DNA of 64,000 nt from Nocardioidaceae bacterium UBA4001 (lineage in GTDB: Bacteria > Actinomycetota > Actinomycetes > Propionibacteriales > Nocardioidaceae), in assembly GCA_002384855.1 (NCBI GenBank), contig DGBP01000074.1:2919-66918 (forward strand), in the 5' to 3' direction. The position numbers were made by a program, and so were the translations under genes. Shown in pieces: positions 40,799 through 50,276 of the stretch. Position 1 is the stretch's first letter, and each line of letters begins with the position of its first letter. The notes below the pieces were generated by a model. That model saw only the letters and a list, made by a program, of their open reading frames with translations. It had not been told where the DNA came from and did not search any database.

Positions 40799-41580
40799 GG
40801 CCGCACCCACACGAGCCCGCCGATCCGCCCCGCGGCCTCGCCCTCGCGCCGGTAGGAGTGGAGGTCCTCGTCCTCGAGGGTGCAGCTCGAGGCGTCGACG
40901 ACCTCGACGTCCTCGGCGCGCAGCTGCGCGAGGATCCCGGACCCGACGTCGACTGCGGGAGTGCCCCACGAGGTCTCCGCGAAGGACTCCGGGACCACCG
41001 CCGCGACCTCCTCGCGCATCGCGGCGGGGACCTCGTAGCAGCGACCGCACACGTGCGGTCCGACCCAGGCGACGATGCGCTCGGCGCCGAGCTCCCGCAT
41101 CCGGGCGACCGTTCCGGGCACGACACCGTGGACCAGGCCGAGCCGGCCGGCGTGGGCCGCACCGACCACCCCGCGCTCCACGTCGGCGAGCAGCACCGGC
41201 ACGCAGTCGGCAGCCCGCACGAGCAGGGCGACCCCGGGAAGGTCGGTGACCAGCCCGTCGACCTCCGGCGGGTCCGCCGGGGCGTCCTCGAGCCAGGTCC
41301 GGTCGACGGTCAGCACGTCCGCCGCGTGCACCTGCCGCATCCGCACCACTGCCGGCACCGCGACTCCCGAGGGCAGGTCGAGAGGCTCCTCCCCGGCGGT
41401 GTCACCACCGCGGGCGAGGGCGTGCGCGACGACGTGGATGCTCTCCTCCAGGACGTCCCGTGCCCCTGGCCCGTCGCCCGGCTTCGGCTCGGCGAGGTCG
41501 AGGACGTCGCCGGGCCCGCCCGCGTGCCGGTCGGTGAAGGCGACCTCGACGGGCTCCCGGGTCTCCAGGAACGCGAACAC
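40795..41580 (-). CDS. pgeF: PgeF-type multi-copper/laccase-domain protein
   Basis: 261 residues; DUF152/laccase-domain family, linked in E. coli to removal of wrongly built peptidoglycan precursors, and in other studies to purine-nucleoside chemistry. Seen: metal-site motifs MRQVHAADV, RAADCVPVLLAD, AAHAGRLGLVHGVV and HVCGRCYEV. Some homologues have Gly-Trp-Arg after HAG; here it is HAGRLG. GTG 41580 lies 18 bp after ftsZ. Confidence 0.88.
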   Translation of the reverse strand: MFAFLETREPVEVAFTDRHAGGPGDVLDLAEPKPGDGPGARDVLEESIHVVAHALARGGDTAGEEPLDLPSGVAVPAVVRMRQVHAADVLTVDRTWLEDAPADPPEVDGLVTDLPGVALLVRAADCVPVLLADVERGVVGAAHAGRLGLVHGVVPGTVARMRELGAERIVAWVGPHVCGRCYEVPAAMREEVAAVVPESFAETSWGTPAVDVGSGILAQLRAEDVEVVDASSCTLEDEDLHSYRREGEAAGRIGGLVWVRP

Positions 41581-41598
41581 TACGCAGGGGCTCCGGAA

Positions 41599-42945
41599 CT
41601 ACTTGAGGAAGTCGGGGATGTCGAGGTCGTCGTCGTCGAACTGGACCGGTCGCTGCGGCCGCGTCGGCTGGGCCGGCTGCTGCGTGGCCTGTCGGGGACG
41701 ACCCTGCTGCGGCTGCCCCTGACCGCTCTGGCCGGACTGGCCGCTCTGCCCCTGGCCCTGGGCGGGCTGACCCTGGCGCTGCGGGCTGCTCTGCTGGAAC
41801 GACGTGTACCCGCCGCCGGGCTGGCCCGGCTGACCCTGCTCCTGCCGGCCCTGGCCGGCCGGGGCCGGACGCTGCTGCCCCTGGCCGGGCGCAGGGCGCT
41901 GGGCCGCGACGTTCTGGGCCGCGGCGCGGGTCTCGGCCTGGGACTGCTGCGGAGCGGTCTCGCGCCGAAGCACCGTGCCGTTGTCACGGCGCTTGGGCAT
42001 GCCGCCGTCGAAGCCGGCCGCGATCACCGTCACGCGGACCTCGTCACCGAGGGCGTCGTCGATGGTGGCACCGAAGATGATGTTGGCCTCGGCGTGTGCG
42101 GACTGCGCCACGAGCGCCGCGGCCTCGTTGATCTCGAAGAGGCCGAGGTCGGAGCCGCCGGCGATCGAGAGCAGCACGCCGTGGGCGCCGTCGATCGAAG
42201 CCTCCAGGAGCGGGCTGGACACCGCCATCTCCGCAGCGGCGACCGAGCGGTCCTCACCGCGGGCGGAGCCGATGCCCATGAGCGCGGACCCGGCGTTGGC
42301 CATCACCGACTTGACGTCGGCGAAGTCGAGGTTGATCAGGCCGGGCGTCGTGATCAGGTCGGTGATGCCCGAGACACCCTGGAGCAGCACCTGGTCGGCC
42401 TGCTTGAAGGCGTCGAGCACGCTGACGTTGCGGTCGCTGATGGACAGCAGCCGGTCGTTCGGGATCACGATGAGGGTGTCGACCTCCTCGCGGAGCTGGG
42501 AGATCCCCTCCTCGGCGGAGTTCGCACGCCGGCGACCCTCGAACGCGAACGGGCGGGTGACCACACCGATGGTCAGCGCACCGAGCGAACGGGCGATCCG
42601 GGCGACGACGGGCGCGCCTCCGGTGCCGGTGCCACCACCCTCACCGGCGGTGACGAAGACCATGTCGGCGCCCTTGATCACCTCCTCGATCTCCTCGGCG
42701 TGGTCCTCGGCGGCCTTCGCCCCGACGTCGGGGTTCGCGCCGGCGCCCAGACCACGCGTGAGCTCACGGCCGATGTCGAGCTTGACATCGGCGTCGCTCA
42801 TGAGAAGTGCCTGTGCATCGGTGTTGATGGCGATGAACTCGACGCCCTTGAGCCCGACCTCGATCATCCGGTTGACGGCGTTGACGCCACCTCCACCGAT
42901 ACCCACGACCTTGATGACGGCCAGGTAGTTCTGCGGTGCTGCCAC
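41599..42945 (-). CDS. ftsZ: Cell division GTPase FtsZ
   Basis: Tubulin-like GTPase that forms the Z-ring. 448 residues. Seen: GGGTGTG (103-109), the T7 loop NLDFAD (205-210), a globular core to about 315, then an unusually long Gln/Gly/Pro-rich linker of about 110 residues and the conserved tail DDLDIPDFLK that binds SepF. GTG 42945 gives AAPQNYLAVIKVVGIGGGG, the normal start; GAGAGG lies nine bases upstream, while the open frame further upstream lies within the leader. The promoter region carries an inverted repeat and hairpin. Confidence 0.97.
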   Translation of the reverse strand: MAAPQNYLAVIKVVGIGGGGVNAVNRMIEVGLKGVEFIAINTDAQALLMSDADVKLDIGRELTRGLGAGANPDVGAKAAEDHAEEIEEVIKGADMVFVTAGEGGGTGTGGAPVVARIARSLGALTIGVVTRPFAFEGRRRANSAEEGISQLREEVDTLIVIPNDRLLSISDRNVSVLDAFKQADQVLLQGVSGITDLITTPGLINLDFADVKSVMANAGSALMGIGSARGEDRSVAAAEMAVSSPLLEASIDGAHGVLLSIAGGSDLGLFEINEAAALVAQSAHAEANIIFGATIDDALGDEVRVTVIAAGFDGGMPKRRDNGTVLRRETAPQQSQAETRAAAQNVAAQRPAPGQGQQRPAPAGQGRQEQGQPGQPGGGYTSFQQSSPQRQGQPAQGQGQSGQSGQSGQGQPQQGRPRQATQQPAQPTRPQRPVQFDDDDLDIPDFLK

Positions 42946-43020
42946 GGCGGGTGCCTCTCGCTGCTCAGCTGCCTGGGGTTCAGACAGACGGGTGTACGTC
43001 GGTGGGGGAAGTGCACGAGC

Positions 43021-43073
43021 CTGACGGTGTGTCAGAACCCTCACCCTGAAGTAGAGGGTTATAGTTATGTCAA
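43021..43073 (-). promoter_or_regulatory. ftsZ upstream control region
   Basis: On the minus strand: TTGACA (43073-43068), TATAAC (43063-43058), then an inverted repeat AACCCTC/GAGGGTT (43060-43036, 11-base spacer) and a hairpin CTGAC-ACACC-GTCAG (43035-43021). TATAAC makes a fair -10, which would put transcription start inside the inverted repeat. The TTGACA is too close to serve with it, so a second promoter may exist. The rest of the 249-bp ftsQ-ftsZ gap shows nothing else. Confidence 0.5.
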
Positions 43074-43194
43074 CCTCGTGCTTGCAGAACAACGTAGGTG
43101 ACGTCTCCTGGGCACCCGCACCCGACACGCGGAGGCACCTCGACTTTTCGATGCTTGACAGGCCGCACGCCGTCGTACCGCCGTGGCTCGGGGG

Positions 43195-43953
43195 TCAGCG
43201 CTTGATGGTCGGCTGGCCCGGGACGCTGACGTCGTACACCGACGCCTTCTGGTCCAGCAGTACCGCGAGCACCTCGGCCTTGTCGTCGGACTGCGCCGCG
43301 CTCCCCCAGAACACCGTGCGCCCTCCGCGGAGCCGCAGCGTGATCGAGTCGACGGTCCGCACCTCGAGGTGGTCGACGCGGCCGGCGAGGTCGGCGGGCA
43401 GCGCGGAGATCACCTGGGCCGCCTCGGCGAGGGCGTCGCTGCGGGTGCCGGCGGTGATGCGTACGACGGGCAGGCCGGTCGGCCGGGCGTCGTAGCTGCG
43501 GAAGACCACGCCCTCCTCGTCCACCCCGCGGAGCTCCTCGTCCCGTTCGACGACCGCCACGGCCTCCCGCTCCACCACGGCGATCCGCACCCGGTCGGGC
43601 CAGGCGCGCGAGACGTCGACGGCCTTGACCGGGGCCAGCTGCTCGACCCGGGCCGCGATCGCCTCGAGCTTCACGCGAGCGAGCGGCTCGCCGACGGGCA
43701 CTGCGGCCACCTGCCGCACCTCGTCGCCCTCGAGCAGGGCAGCGCCCTCGACCTCGACACCCGCCACCGTGAGCACGGTCGAGAAGAACACCAGCCAGAC
43801 CGCGCCGGCGACCAGGGCGACGGTCACGAACAGCGCGAGGAGGCCGCGCCAGGCGAGCCAGCGCCTGGCCCACTGCCGGCGCACGAACCGCTTGCGCGCG
43901 ATCCGGACGGTGCGCTCGTCGTCGGTGGGTTGCAGTGTGCTCCTACCGCTCAC
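43195..43953 (-). CDS. ftsQ: Cell division protein FtsQ
   Basis: Bitopic divisome protein. 252 residues: basic cytoplasmic N terminus, one membrane helix at about 38-58, an external POTRA domain (VAGVEVEGAALLEGDEVRQVAAV at 62-85) and a C-terminal beta domain ending PGQPTIKR. GTG 43953 overlaps the murC end by 11 bases. Confidence 0.92.
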   Translation of the reverse strand: MSGRSTLQPTDDERTVRIARKRFVRRQWARRWLAWRGLLALFVTVALVAGAVWLVFFSTVLTVAGVEVEGAALLEGDEVRQVAAVPVGEPLARVKLEAIAARVEQLAPVKAVDVSRAWPDRVRIAVVEREAVAVVERDEELRGVDEEGVVFRSYDARPTGLPVVRITAGTRSDALAEAAQVISALPADLAGRVDHLEVRTVDSITLRLRGGRTVFWGSAAQSDDKAEVLAVLLDQKASVYDVSVPGQPTIKR

Positions 43954-45370
43954 CGCGCTCCTTCAGGGCGAGCAGGTCGAGCACCTGGGGGCCCACGAGC
44001 GTCACGTCGCCGGCGCCGAGGGTCAGCACGAGATCTCCGGGCCGGGCCCGCTCCACGAGCAGCCGGGCCGTGTCGTCCCACACCGTCGAGAACTCCACGT
44101 GCCCGCCCGCCAGCGGGACGTGGGAGGCCACCATCTGCCCGTCGATGCCGGGCTCGGGGTCCTCGCGCGCGACGTACACGTCCATCACCACGACCTCGTC
44201 GGCCGCGCCGAGCGCCTCGCCCATCTGGGCGCCGAAGATCCGGGTGCGCGAGACGAGGTGCGGCTGGAAGGCCACCACGACGCGCCCCTCCCCCGCCAGC
44301 GAGCGCGCGGCCTGGAGGTCGCCGGCGATCTCGTTGGGGTGGTGGGCGTAGCTGTCGTAGACGCGGATCCCGGCCGCCTCGCCCTTGAGCTCCATCCGCC
44401 GACGGGTGCCGGTGAACGACTCGAGGCCCTTGCGCAGGTCGGCGAAGGCGAAGCCGAGGCGGAGGCCCGCGGCCAGCGCCGCCATCGCGTCGAGGACGTA
44501 GTGGCGCCCGGGGATCTGCAGGGTCACCTCACCGAGCGGCTCCCCTGCGTCGACCACCGTGAACGTGGAGGTGGAGCCGGCGAAGCGCAGGTCCTCGGCG
44601 CGGACGTCGGCCGACGCGGACTCCCCCACGCCGACGGTGCGCAGACCCCGCTCCCCCGCCTCGCGCAGGAGCCGGGCAGCGCCCGGGTCGTCCACACAGG
44701 CGACCAGGAACCCGTCGGGGTCGATCCGGTCGAGGAAGGCGGAGAACGCCGCGGTGTAGGCCTCCTCGGTGCCGTAGTTGTCGAGGTGGTCGGCCTCGAC
44801 GTTCGTCACGAGCGCGGCATGCGGGGAGTACACCAGGAACGCCCCGTCGCTCTCGTCGGCCTCGGCCACGAAGATCGCGCCGTCGCCGTCGTGGGCGTTG
44901 ACCCCGGTCGCGCTCAGCTCGCCGCCGATGGCGTACGACGGGTCCGCGCCCGCATGCTGGAGGGCGACGGTCAGCAGCGACGTGGTCGTCGTCTTGCCGT
45001 GCGTGCCGGCCACGGCCACCACCTGGCGGCCCTGCATCACCGAGTCGAGAGCCGCGGACCGTGGCAGCAGCCGGAGACCCTGGCGCAGCGCCTCGACGAC
45101 CTCGGGGTTGTCCTCCCGCACCGCGGTCGAGACCACGACCGTGTCGACGTCGTGCACGTGCTCGGCGGCGTGGCCGACGTCGACCCGGGCGCCGAGCCCG
45201 CGCAGCGCCTCGAGGGCGGAGGACTCCTTGGCGTCACTGCCGCTGACGGAGATGCCGCGCGCGAGCATGATCCTGGCGATGCCGGACAGCCCGGCGCCGC
45301 CGATGCCGACGAAGTGGACGCGGCCGAGCCTGTCGGCGGGCAGCAGCTCCGCGGGGACGGGAACCCTCAT
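43943..45370 (-). CDS. murC: UDP-N-acetylmuramate-L-alanine ligase
   Basis: First Mur ligase, adding L-Ala to UDP-MurNAc with ATP. 475 residues. Seen: N-terminal Rossmann start VHFVGIGGAGLSGIA (18-32), P-loop AGTHGKTTTT (121-130), EADESDGAF and YDSYAHHPNEI, all specific to MurC. ATG 45370 overlaps the murG stop (ATGA). Confidence 0.96.
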   Translation of the reverse strand: MRVPVPAELLPADRLGRVHFVGIGGAGLSGIARIMLARGISVSGSDAKESSALEALRGLGARVDVGHAAEHVHDVDTVVVSTAVREDNPEVVEALRQGLRLLPRSAALDSVMQGRQVVAVAGTHGKTTTTSLLTVALQHAGADPSYAIGGELSATGVNAHDGDGAIFVAEADESDGAFLVYSPHAALVTNVEADHLDNYGTEEAYTAAFSAFLDRIDPDGFLVACVDDPGAARLLREAGERGLRTVGVGESASADVRAEDLRFAGSTSTFTVVDAGEPLGEVTLQIPGRHYVLDAMAALAAGLRLGFAFADLRKGLESFTGTRRRMELKGEAAGIRVYDSYAHHPNEIAGDLQAARSLAGEGRVVVAFQPHLVSRTRIFGAQMGEALGAADEVVVMDVYVAREDPEPGIDGQMVASHVPLAGGHVEFSTVWDDTARLLVERARPGDLVLTLGAGDVTLVGPQVLDLLALKERGER

Positions 45371-46443
45371 CGGGCCGCCGCCAGGACCATCCGGGCGAGC
45401 TTGTCGTCCGCGTCGCGCGGGATCAGCTCAGCCGCCGCAGCGGACATCTCGTGGAGCCGACCGCTGTCGTGGAGCAGCACCGGCAGGGTCGCCCGCACCC
45501 ACTCGGGGGTGAAGGCGCCGTCCTGTACGAGCAGGCCCCCGCCTGCGTCGACGACCGGGCGGGCGTTGAGCTCCTGCTCGCCGTTGCCGATCGGCAGCGG
45601 CACGAACACCGCCGGCAGCCCCACCGCCGCGGTCTCGGTGACGGTGTTGGCGCCGGCACGGCACACCACCAGGTCAGCGGCGGCGTAGGCGAGGTCCATC
45701 CGGTCCACGTAGGGCACGACGACGTACGGCGGGTCGCCCGCCGCCCTGTCGACCGACGCCTCGCCGGCCGGGCCGACGACGTGGAGGACCTGGACGCCGG
45801 CGTCGGCCAGGGCACGCTGTGCGGCGGACACCGACTGGTTCAGCCGGCGCGCACCCTGGGAGCCGCCCGTGACCAGGAGCGTCGGGCGGTCCGCGTCGAG
45901 CCCGAAGGTCTCCCGGGCCTCCTCGCGGAGCGCGGGACGGTCCAGGGTGGAGATCATCCGCCTGATCGGCAGGCCGGTGTAGACCGCGTGCCGCAACGGG
46001 GTGCCGGGGAAGCTCGTGGCGACATGGCTGGTCAGCCGGGCTCCCAGCTTGTTCGCGATGCCGGGCAGGGCGTTGCCCTCGTGCACGACGAGCGGGACGT
46101 GCCGGCGTCGGGCGGCGAGGTAGGCCGGAACCGAGACGTAGCCGCCGAAGCCCACGATCACCGCCGGGTCGACCCGCTCCACCACGTCGAGGGCCGCGGA
46201 GACCGCGCCCTTCAGCCGGCCCGGGACCCTCAGCAGGTCCGCCGACGGCTTGCGTGGCAGCGGCACCGGTGGGATCAGCTCGAGCGGGTAGCCCGCCTCG
46301 GGGATCACCCGGACCTCGAGACCGCGGGGCGTCCCGAGCGCGGTGACCTCCACGTCGGGGTCGATCCGGCGCAGGGCGTCGGCGGTCGCGAGCAACGGCG
46401 AGGTGTGCCCCGCGGTCCCGCCACCGGCCAGGAGAATGCGCAT
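45367..46443 (-). CDS. murG: UDP-GlcNAc: lipid I N-acetylglucosaminyltransferase
   Basis: Peripheral membrane GT-B glycosyltransferase making lipid II. 358 residues. Seen: GGGTAGHTSPLLATADAL at the N terminus, VVHEGNALPGIANKL, LVTGGSQGARRLNQ and the donor-sugar motif VCRAGANTVTETAAVGLPAVFVPLP. ATG 46443 is 11 bp after ftsW. Confidence 0.96.
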   Translation of the reverse strand: MRILLAGGGTAGHTSPLLATADALRRIDPDVEVTALGTPRGLEVRVIPEAGYPLELIPPVPLPRKPSADLLRVPGRLKGAVSAALDVVERVDPAVIVGFGGYVSVPAYLAARRRHVPLVVHEGNALPGIANKLGARLTSHVATSFPGTPLRHAVYTGLPIRRMISTLDRPALREEARETFGLDADRPTLLVTGGSQGARRLNQSVSAAQRALADAGVQVLHVVGPAGEASVDRAAGDPPYVVVPYVDRMDLAYAAADLVVCRAGANTVTETAAVGLPAVFVPLPIGNGEQELNARPVVDAGGGLLVQDGAFTPEWVRATLPVLLHDSGRLHEMSAAAAELIPRDADDKLARMVLAAAR

Positions 46444-46454
46444 GCTGTGTCTGC

Positions 46455-47705
46455 CTACTTTCCTCGTCCGTGCTGTCGGCCCTCCGCAGCCGCTCCCGCG
46501 GGCCGGCGGCGCCGTCGTGCGGCCAGCGCCTCGCGCGCACCGGGCTCTGAGCGCGCGAAGGAGACCAGCAGGCCGAGGGCCACCAGGGTCGGAAGCAGTG
46601 CTGAACCACCGTAGGACACGAGCGGGAGCGGGATGCCGATGACCGGCAGCAGGGCCAGCACCATGCCGATGTTGATCATCATCTGGGCGGTGATCCAGAC
46701 GGTGATCCCGGCGGCCATGTAGCGCACGAACGGGTCGGTGGTGCGCAGTGCGACCCGGATGCCGGCGTAGGCGATGGTGAGGAAGAGCGCGAGGACGAGC
46801 AGCGTGCCGACGAGGCCGAGCTCCTCGCCGAGCACGGCGAAGATGAAGTCGGTGTGCGCCTCGGGCAGCGAGCCCCACTTCTGCTGGCTGGCCGAGATGC
46901 CCTTGCCGAACCAGCCTCCGCTGGACATCGCGAACAGCCCGTGGGCGGCCTGCCAGCCGGCGCCCTCGTAGTTCTTGAACGGGTCGACGAAGTTGGTCAG
47001 CCGCTCGAGCCGCTCCGCGCTGGTGCTCGCGAGGTAGAGCGCGAGAGCGGCCACGACCAGCAGCGCCCCGCCGAACAGCCGTCCGGGGGCACCGACCACC
47101 CAGAGCATCCCGAGCACGATGGCGAACAGCACCAGGGCCGTGCCCAGGTCACCGCCCTTGATCACGATGAGGGTGAGCAGCCCGGTCACCGGGAGGACAG
47201 GGATGAGGGTGTGTCTCCAGTCGCCGAGAAGCCTCTCCTTGCGCGCGTAGATGTGCGCGCACCAGAGGATGATCGCGAGCTTGGCGAACTCCGAGGGCTG
47301 GATGGTCAGCGGGCCCAGCGCCAGCCAGTTGGTGTTGCCGTTGACCTCCTTGCCGAGCCCCGGCACCTGGGTCAGCACGAGGAGGACGGTCGAGACGAGC
47401 AGGACGAGCCACGCCAGCCTGCGCAGGAAGCCGTGCGGCAGCCGCGAGGCGACCCAGGCGACCGGCAGGCCGATGCCGACCCACATCAGCTGCTTGAGGA
47501 AGTAGTGGTAGCTGCTGCCGTAGGTCTTGTAGGCCTCCACGCTCGAGGCGCTCAGCACCATCATCAGCCCGATGGTGAGCAGGAGCGTGGAGGCACCCAG
47601 GAGCAGGTAGTACGACGTCAGCGGCCGGTCGAGCGCCTGCTTGGTGCCGGAGGCCCATCCGGTCACCGCGCCCTGCCGGGACGGCTGCTCTGTCGCGGTC
47701 GTCAC
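46455..47705 (-). CDS. ftsW: SEDS peptidoglycan polymerase FtsW
   Basis: Septal glycosyltransferase working with FtsI. 416 residues with about ten membrane helices. Seen: NWLALGPLTIQPSEFAKLA, VIKGGDLGTALVL (with the catalytic-site Asp), KGISASQQKWGSLPEAHTDFIFAVLGEE and GIPLPLVSYGGSALL, the SEDS signatures. The C-terminal tail is Arg/Ala-rich. Starts at GTG or ATG-equivalent codon 47705, 58 bp after murD. Confidence 0.95.
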   Translation of the reverse strand: MTTATEQPSRQGAVTGWASGTKQALDRPLTSYYLLLGASTLLLTIGLMMVLSASSVEAYKTYGSSYHYFLKQLMWVGIGLPVAWVASRLPHGFLRRLAWLVLLVSTVLLVLTQVPGLGKEVNGNTNWLALGPLTIQPSEFAKLAIILWCAHIYARKERLLGDWRHTLIPVLPVTGLLTLIVIKGGDLGTALVLFAIVLGMLWVVGAPGRLFGGALLVVAALALYLASTSAERLERLTNFVDPFKNYEGAGWQAAHGLFAMSSGGWFGKGISASQQKWGSLPEAHTDFIFAVLGEELGLVGTLLVLALFLTIAYAGIRVALRTTDPFVRYMAAGITVWITAQMMINIGMVLALLPVIGIPLPLVSYGGSALLPTLVALGLLVSFARSEPGAREALAARRRRRPAGAAAEGRQHGRGK

Positions 47706-47763
47706 ATCCAGCCCTTCCGCCCGTGGTGCTCGACCCCTCGGGGCCGGGAAGGACCGTCCTCCC

Positions 47764-49209
47764 CTACCGCTCGCGGAGTCTCAGCACGGCCTCGGCGAAG
47801 GCGTCGCCGCGGGCGCCGTAGTTCGCGAACATGTCCATGGATGCGCAGCCCGGTGCCAGCAGCACGGTGTCGCCCGGCTGGGCGAGGTCGGCCGCCGCCC
47901 CGACCACGCGGTCCATGACAGAAGTGTCCCCGCCCTCCACGACGATGACGGGCACATCAGGCGCGTGTCGCGAAAGCGCGTCGGCGATCACGTCACGGTC
48001 CTGCCCGATCAGCACCACGCCGCGCAGCCGGTGGCCCACGGCCTGCACCAGGTCGTCGAACCGCGCTCCCTTGGCCAGGCCCCCGGCCACCCAGACCACC
48101 GGGTCGTAGGCGGCGAGGGAGGACGCCGCGGCGTGCGGGTTGGTGGCCTTGGAGTCGTCGACGTAGCGCACCGCCTCGACCTCGGCGACCTCGGCGATCC
48201 GGTGGCCGTCGGGAGCGAAGGACCGCAGGCCGTCGCGCACCGCTGCCGGCGAGACGCCGTGCGCCCGGGCCAGGGCCGCCGCGGCGAGCGCGTTGGCCAC
48301 GAAGTGGGGGGCGTCCGAGGCGAGGTCCGCCACCGTGCACAGCTCTGCCGCCGTGGTGGTGCGCTCCTCGATGAACGCGCGGTCGACCAGGATGTCGTCG
48401 ACGACGCCGACCATGCCGACGTCCGGGGTCCCCGAGGTGAACCCGACCGCGCGCGCTCCCTCCTGGACGTCGGCCTTGCGCACCAGCTGCTCGGTGACCG
48501 GGTCGGCGACGTTGTAGACGCAGGCGCGCCGGACCCGCTCGTAGATCCGGCCCTTGTCGGCGGCGTAGTCGTCCATGGAGTCGTACCAGTCGAGGTGGTC
48601 CTCGGCGACGTTGAGGACCGCGGCCGACTCCGCCGCCATCGAGTAGGTGTAGTGCAGCTGGAAGCTGGACAGCTCGACCGCGATCACGTCGTACGGCGTC
48701 GGGTCCATCACCGCCTCGACGATCGGAAGCCCGACGTTCCCCGCCGCCACGGCACGCAGGCCGGCGGCGCGGAGGACGTGCTCGAGCATCTGCACGGTCG
48801 TTGTCTTGCCGTTCGTGCCGGTGACCGCGAGCCAGGGGGCGGCGTGCTCGGGGTCGCGCAGCCGCCAGGCGAGCTCGACCTCGCCCCAGACCGGGATCCC
48901 CCGGTCGCGGGCCTGCGCCAGCAGCGGCGAGGACGGCTTCCAGCCCGGCGAGGTGACCACGAGGTCCACGTCGTCGGGCAGCGTCGCGGTCGTCCCGGGG
49001 CCGAGGCGGACGTCGGCACCGAGCACGTCGAGCAGCTCGGCCCGCTCCGCGCGGTCGCCCGACTCGGACTCGTCGAGCGCGACCACGCGGGCGCCGACGT
49101 GGGTGAGGTTGTCGGCGGCCGCGAAGCCGGAGACGCCGAAGCCAGCGACGACGACCCGGACCTGCGACCAGTCCGACCCCCGGTGCAGGGAGTCGACGTC
49201 GGGCCTCAT
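47764..49209 (-). CDS. murD: UDP-MurNAc-L-alanine-D-glutamate ligase
   Basis: Second Mur ligase. 481 residues. Seen: VVVAGFGVSGFAAADNL at 18-34, P-loop VTGTNGKTTTVQM near 138-150, LNVAEDHLDWYDSMDDYAADKGRI in pieces and the late DDSKATNPHAA motif. ATG 49209 overlaps the mraY stop (ATGA). Confidence 0.96.
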   Translation of the reverse strand: MRPDVDSLHRGSDWSQVRVVVAGFGVSGFAAADNLTHVGARVVALDESESGDRAERAELLDVLGADVRLGPGTTATLPDDVDLVVTSPGWKPSSPLLAQARDRGIPVWGEVELAWRLRDPEHAAPWLAVTGTNGKTTTVQMLEHVLRAAGLRAVAAGNVGLPIVEAVMDPTPYDVIAVELSSFQLHYTYSMAAESAAVLNVAEDHLDWYDSMDDYAADKGRIYERVRRACVYNVADPVTEQLVRKADVQEGARAVGFTSGTPDVGMVGVVDDILVDRAFIEERTTTAAELCTVADLASDAPHFVANALAAAALARAHGVSPAAVRDGLRSFAPDGHRIAEVAEVEAVRYVDDSKATNPHAAASSLAAYDPVVWVAGGLAKGARFDDLVQAVGHRLRGVVLIGQDRDVIADALSRHAPDVPVIVVEGGDTSVMDRVVGAAADLAQPGDTVLLAPGCASMDMFANYGARGDAFAEAVLRLRER

Positions 49210-50276
49210 ACCCCCGCCACCCACTCGGCGTAGAACACACCCAGACCCGCTGCGACGCAGAGCCCTGCGATGATCCAGAACCGGATCACGATCGTCACCT
49301 CGGCCCAGCCCATGAGCTCGAAGTGGTGCTGCAGCGGTGCCATCCGGAACAGCCGTTTGCCCTTGGTGGCCTTGAAGAAGCCGACCTGGAGGATCACGGA
49401 GAGAGTGATCAGCACGAACAGGCCACCGATGATCAGCAGCAGCAGCTCGGTGCGGGTGAGGATCGCGAGGCCGGCGAGCGCGCCGCCGAGGGAGAGCGAC
49501 CCGGTGTCGCCCATGAAGATCTTGGCCGGCGCGGCGTTCCACCACAGGAAGCCGAAGCAGGCGCCGGTCAGTGCCGCCGCCACCACCGCCAGGTCGAGCG
49601 GGTCGCGCACCTCGTAGCACGGGGGGCCGGGGATGATCGCGCAGCTCTGGTTGTTCTGCCAGATGTTCACCAGCGTGTAGGCGCCGAACACCATCGTGGA
49701 GGCGCCGGTGGCCAGCCCGTCGAGGCCGTCGGTGAGGTTCACACCGTTGCTGGCGCCCGCGATCATCAGCATCATGAACACGATCGCGACGATCGTCGGC
49801 ATGGTCAGCGCGGGGAACTCCCGGATGAACGAGATGGCGTGCGACGCAGGCGTCTCACCCCGCCCGTCCTCCAGGCCGTCCCACAGCGCGAAGTAGCCGA
49901 AGACGACCGCGACCAGGATCTGGCCGGTCATCTTCGCCTTGCTGCGCAGGCCGAGAGAGCGCTGCTTGGCGATCTTGATGTAGTCGTCGAGGAAGCCGAC
50001 CGCGCCGAGCCCCACGAACAGGAAGAGCAGCAGCAGCGCGGAGGCCGAGGGCGCGTCGCGCGTGATCAGCTTCGCAGTGAAGTAGGCGAAGAGGACCGAG
50101 AGGATCATCACCAGACCACCCATGGTGGGTGTGCCGCGCTTGGTGTGGTGCGTGGTCGGCCCGTCGTCACGGATCAGCTGCCCGTAGCCCTTGGTCACCA
50201 GCGCGCGGATCGCGACGCGGGTGCCCAGGAGGGTGAACAGGAGTGACAGGCCCCCCGCCAGGAGGATCGCCCTCAT
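49206..50276 (-). CDS. mraY: Phospho-MurNAc-pentapeptide transferase
   Basis: Integral membrane enzyme making lipid I on undecaprenyl phosphate. 356 residues, about ten helices. Seen: GTPTMGGLVMILSV, the catalytic acidic motif GFLDDYIKIAKQRSLGL, NGVNLTDGLDGLATG and FMGDTGSLSLGGAL. ATG 50276 overlaps the murF stop. Confidence 0.97.
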   Translation of the reverse strand: MRAILLAGGLSLLFTLLGTRVAIRALVTKGYGQLIRDDGPTTHHTKRGTPTMGGLVMILSVLFAYFTAKLITRDAPSASALLLLFLFVGLGAVGFLDDYIKIAKQRSLGLRSKAKMTGQILVAVVFGYFALWDGLEDGRGETPASHAISFIREFPALTMPTIVAIVFMMLMIAGASNGVNLTDGLDGLATGASTMVFGAYTLVNIWQNNQSCAIIPGPPCYEVRDPLDLAVVAAALTGACFGFLWWNAAPAKIFMGDTGSLSLGGALAGLAILTRTELLLLIIGGLFVLITLSVILQVGFFKATKGKRLFRMAPLQHHFELMGWAEVTIVIRFWIIAGLCVAAGLGVFYAEWVAGV

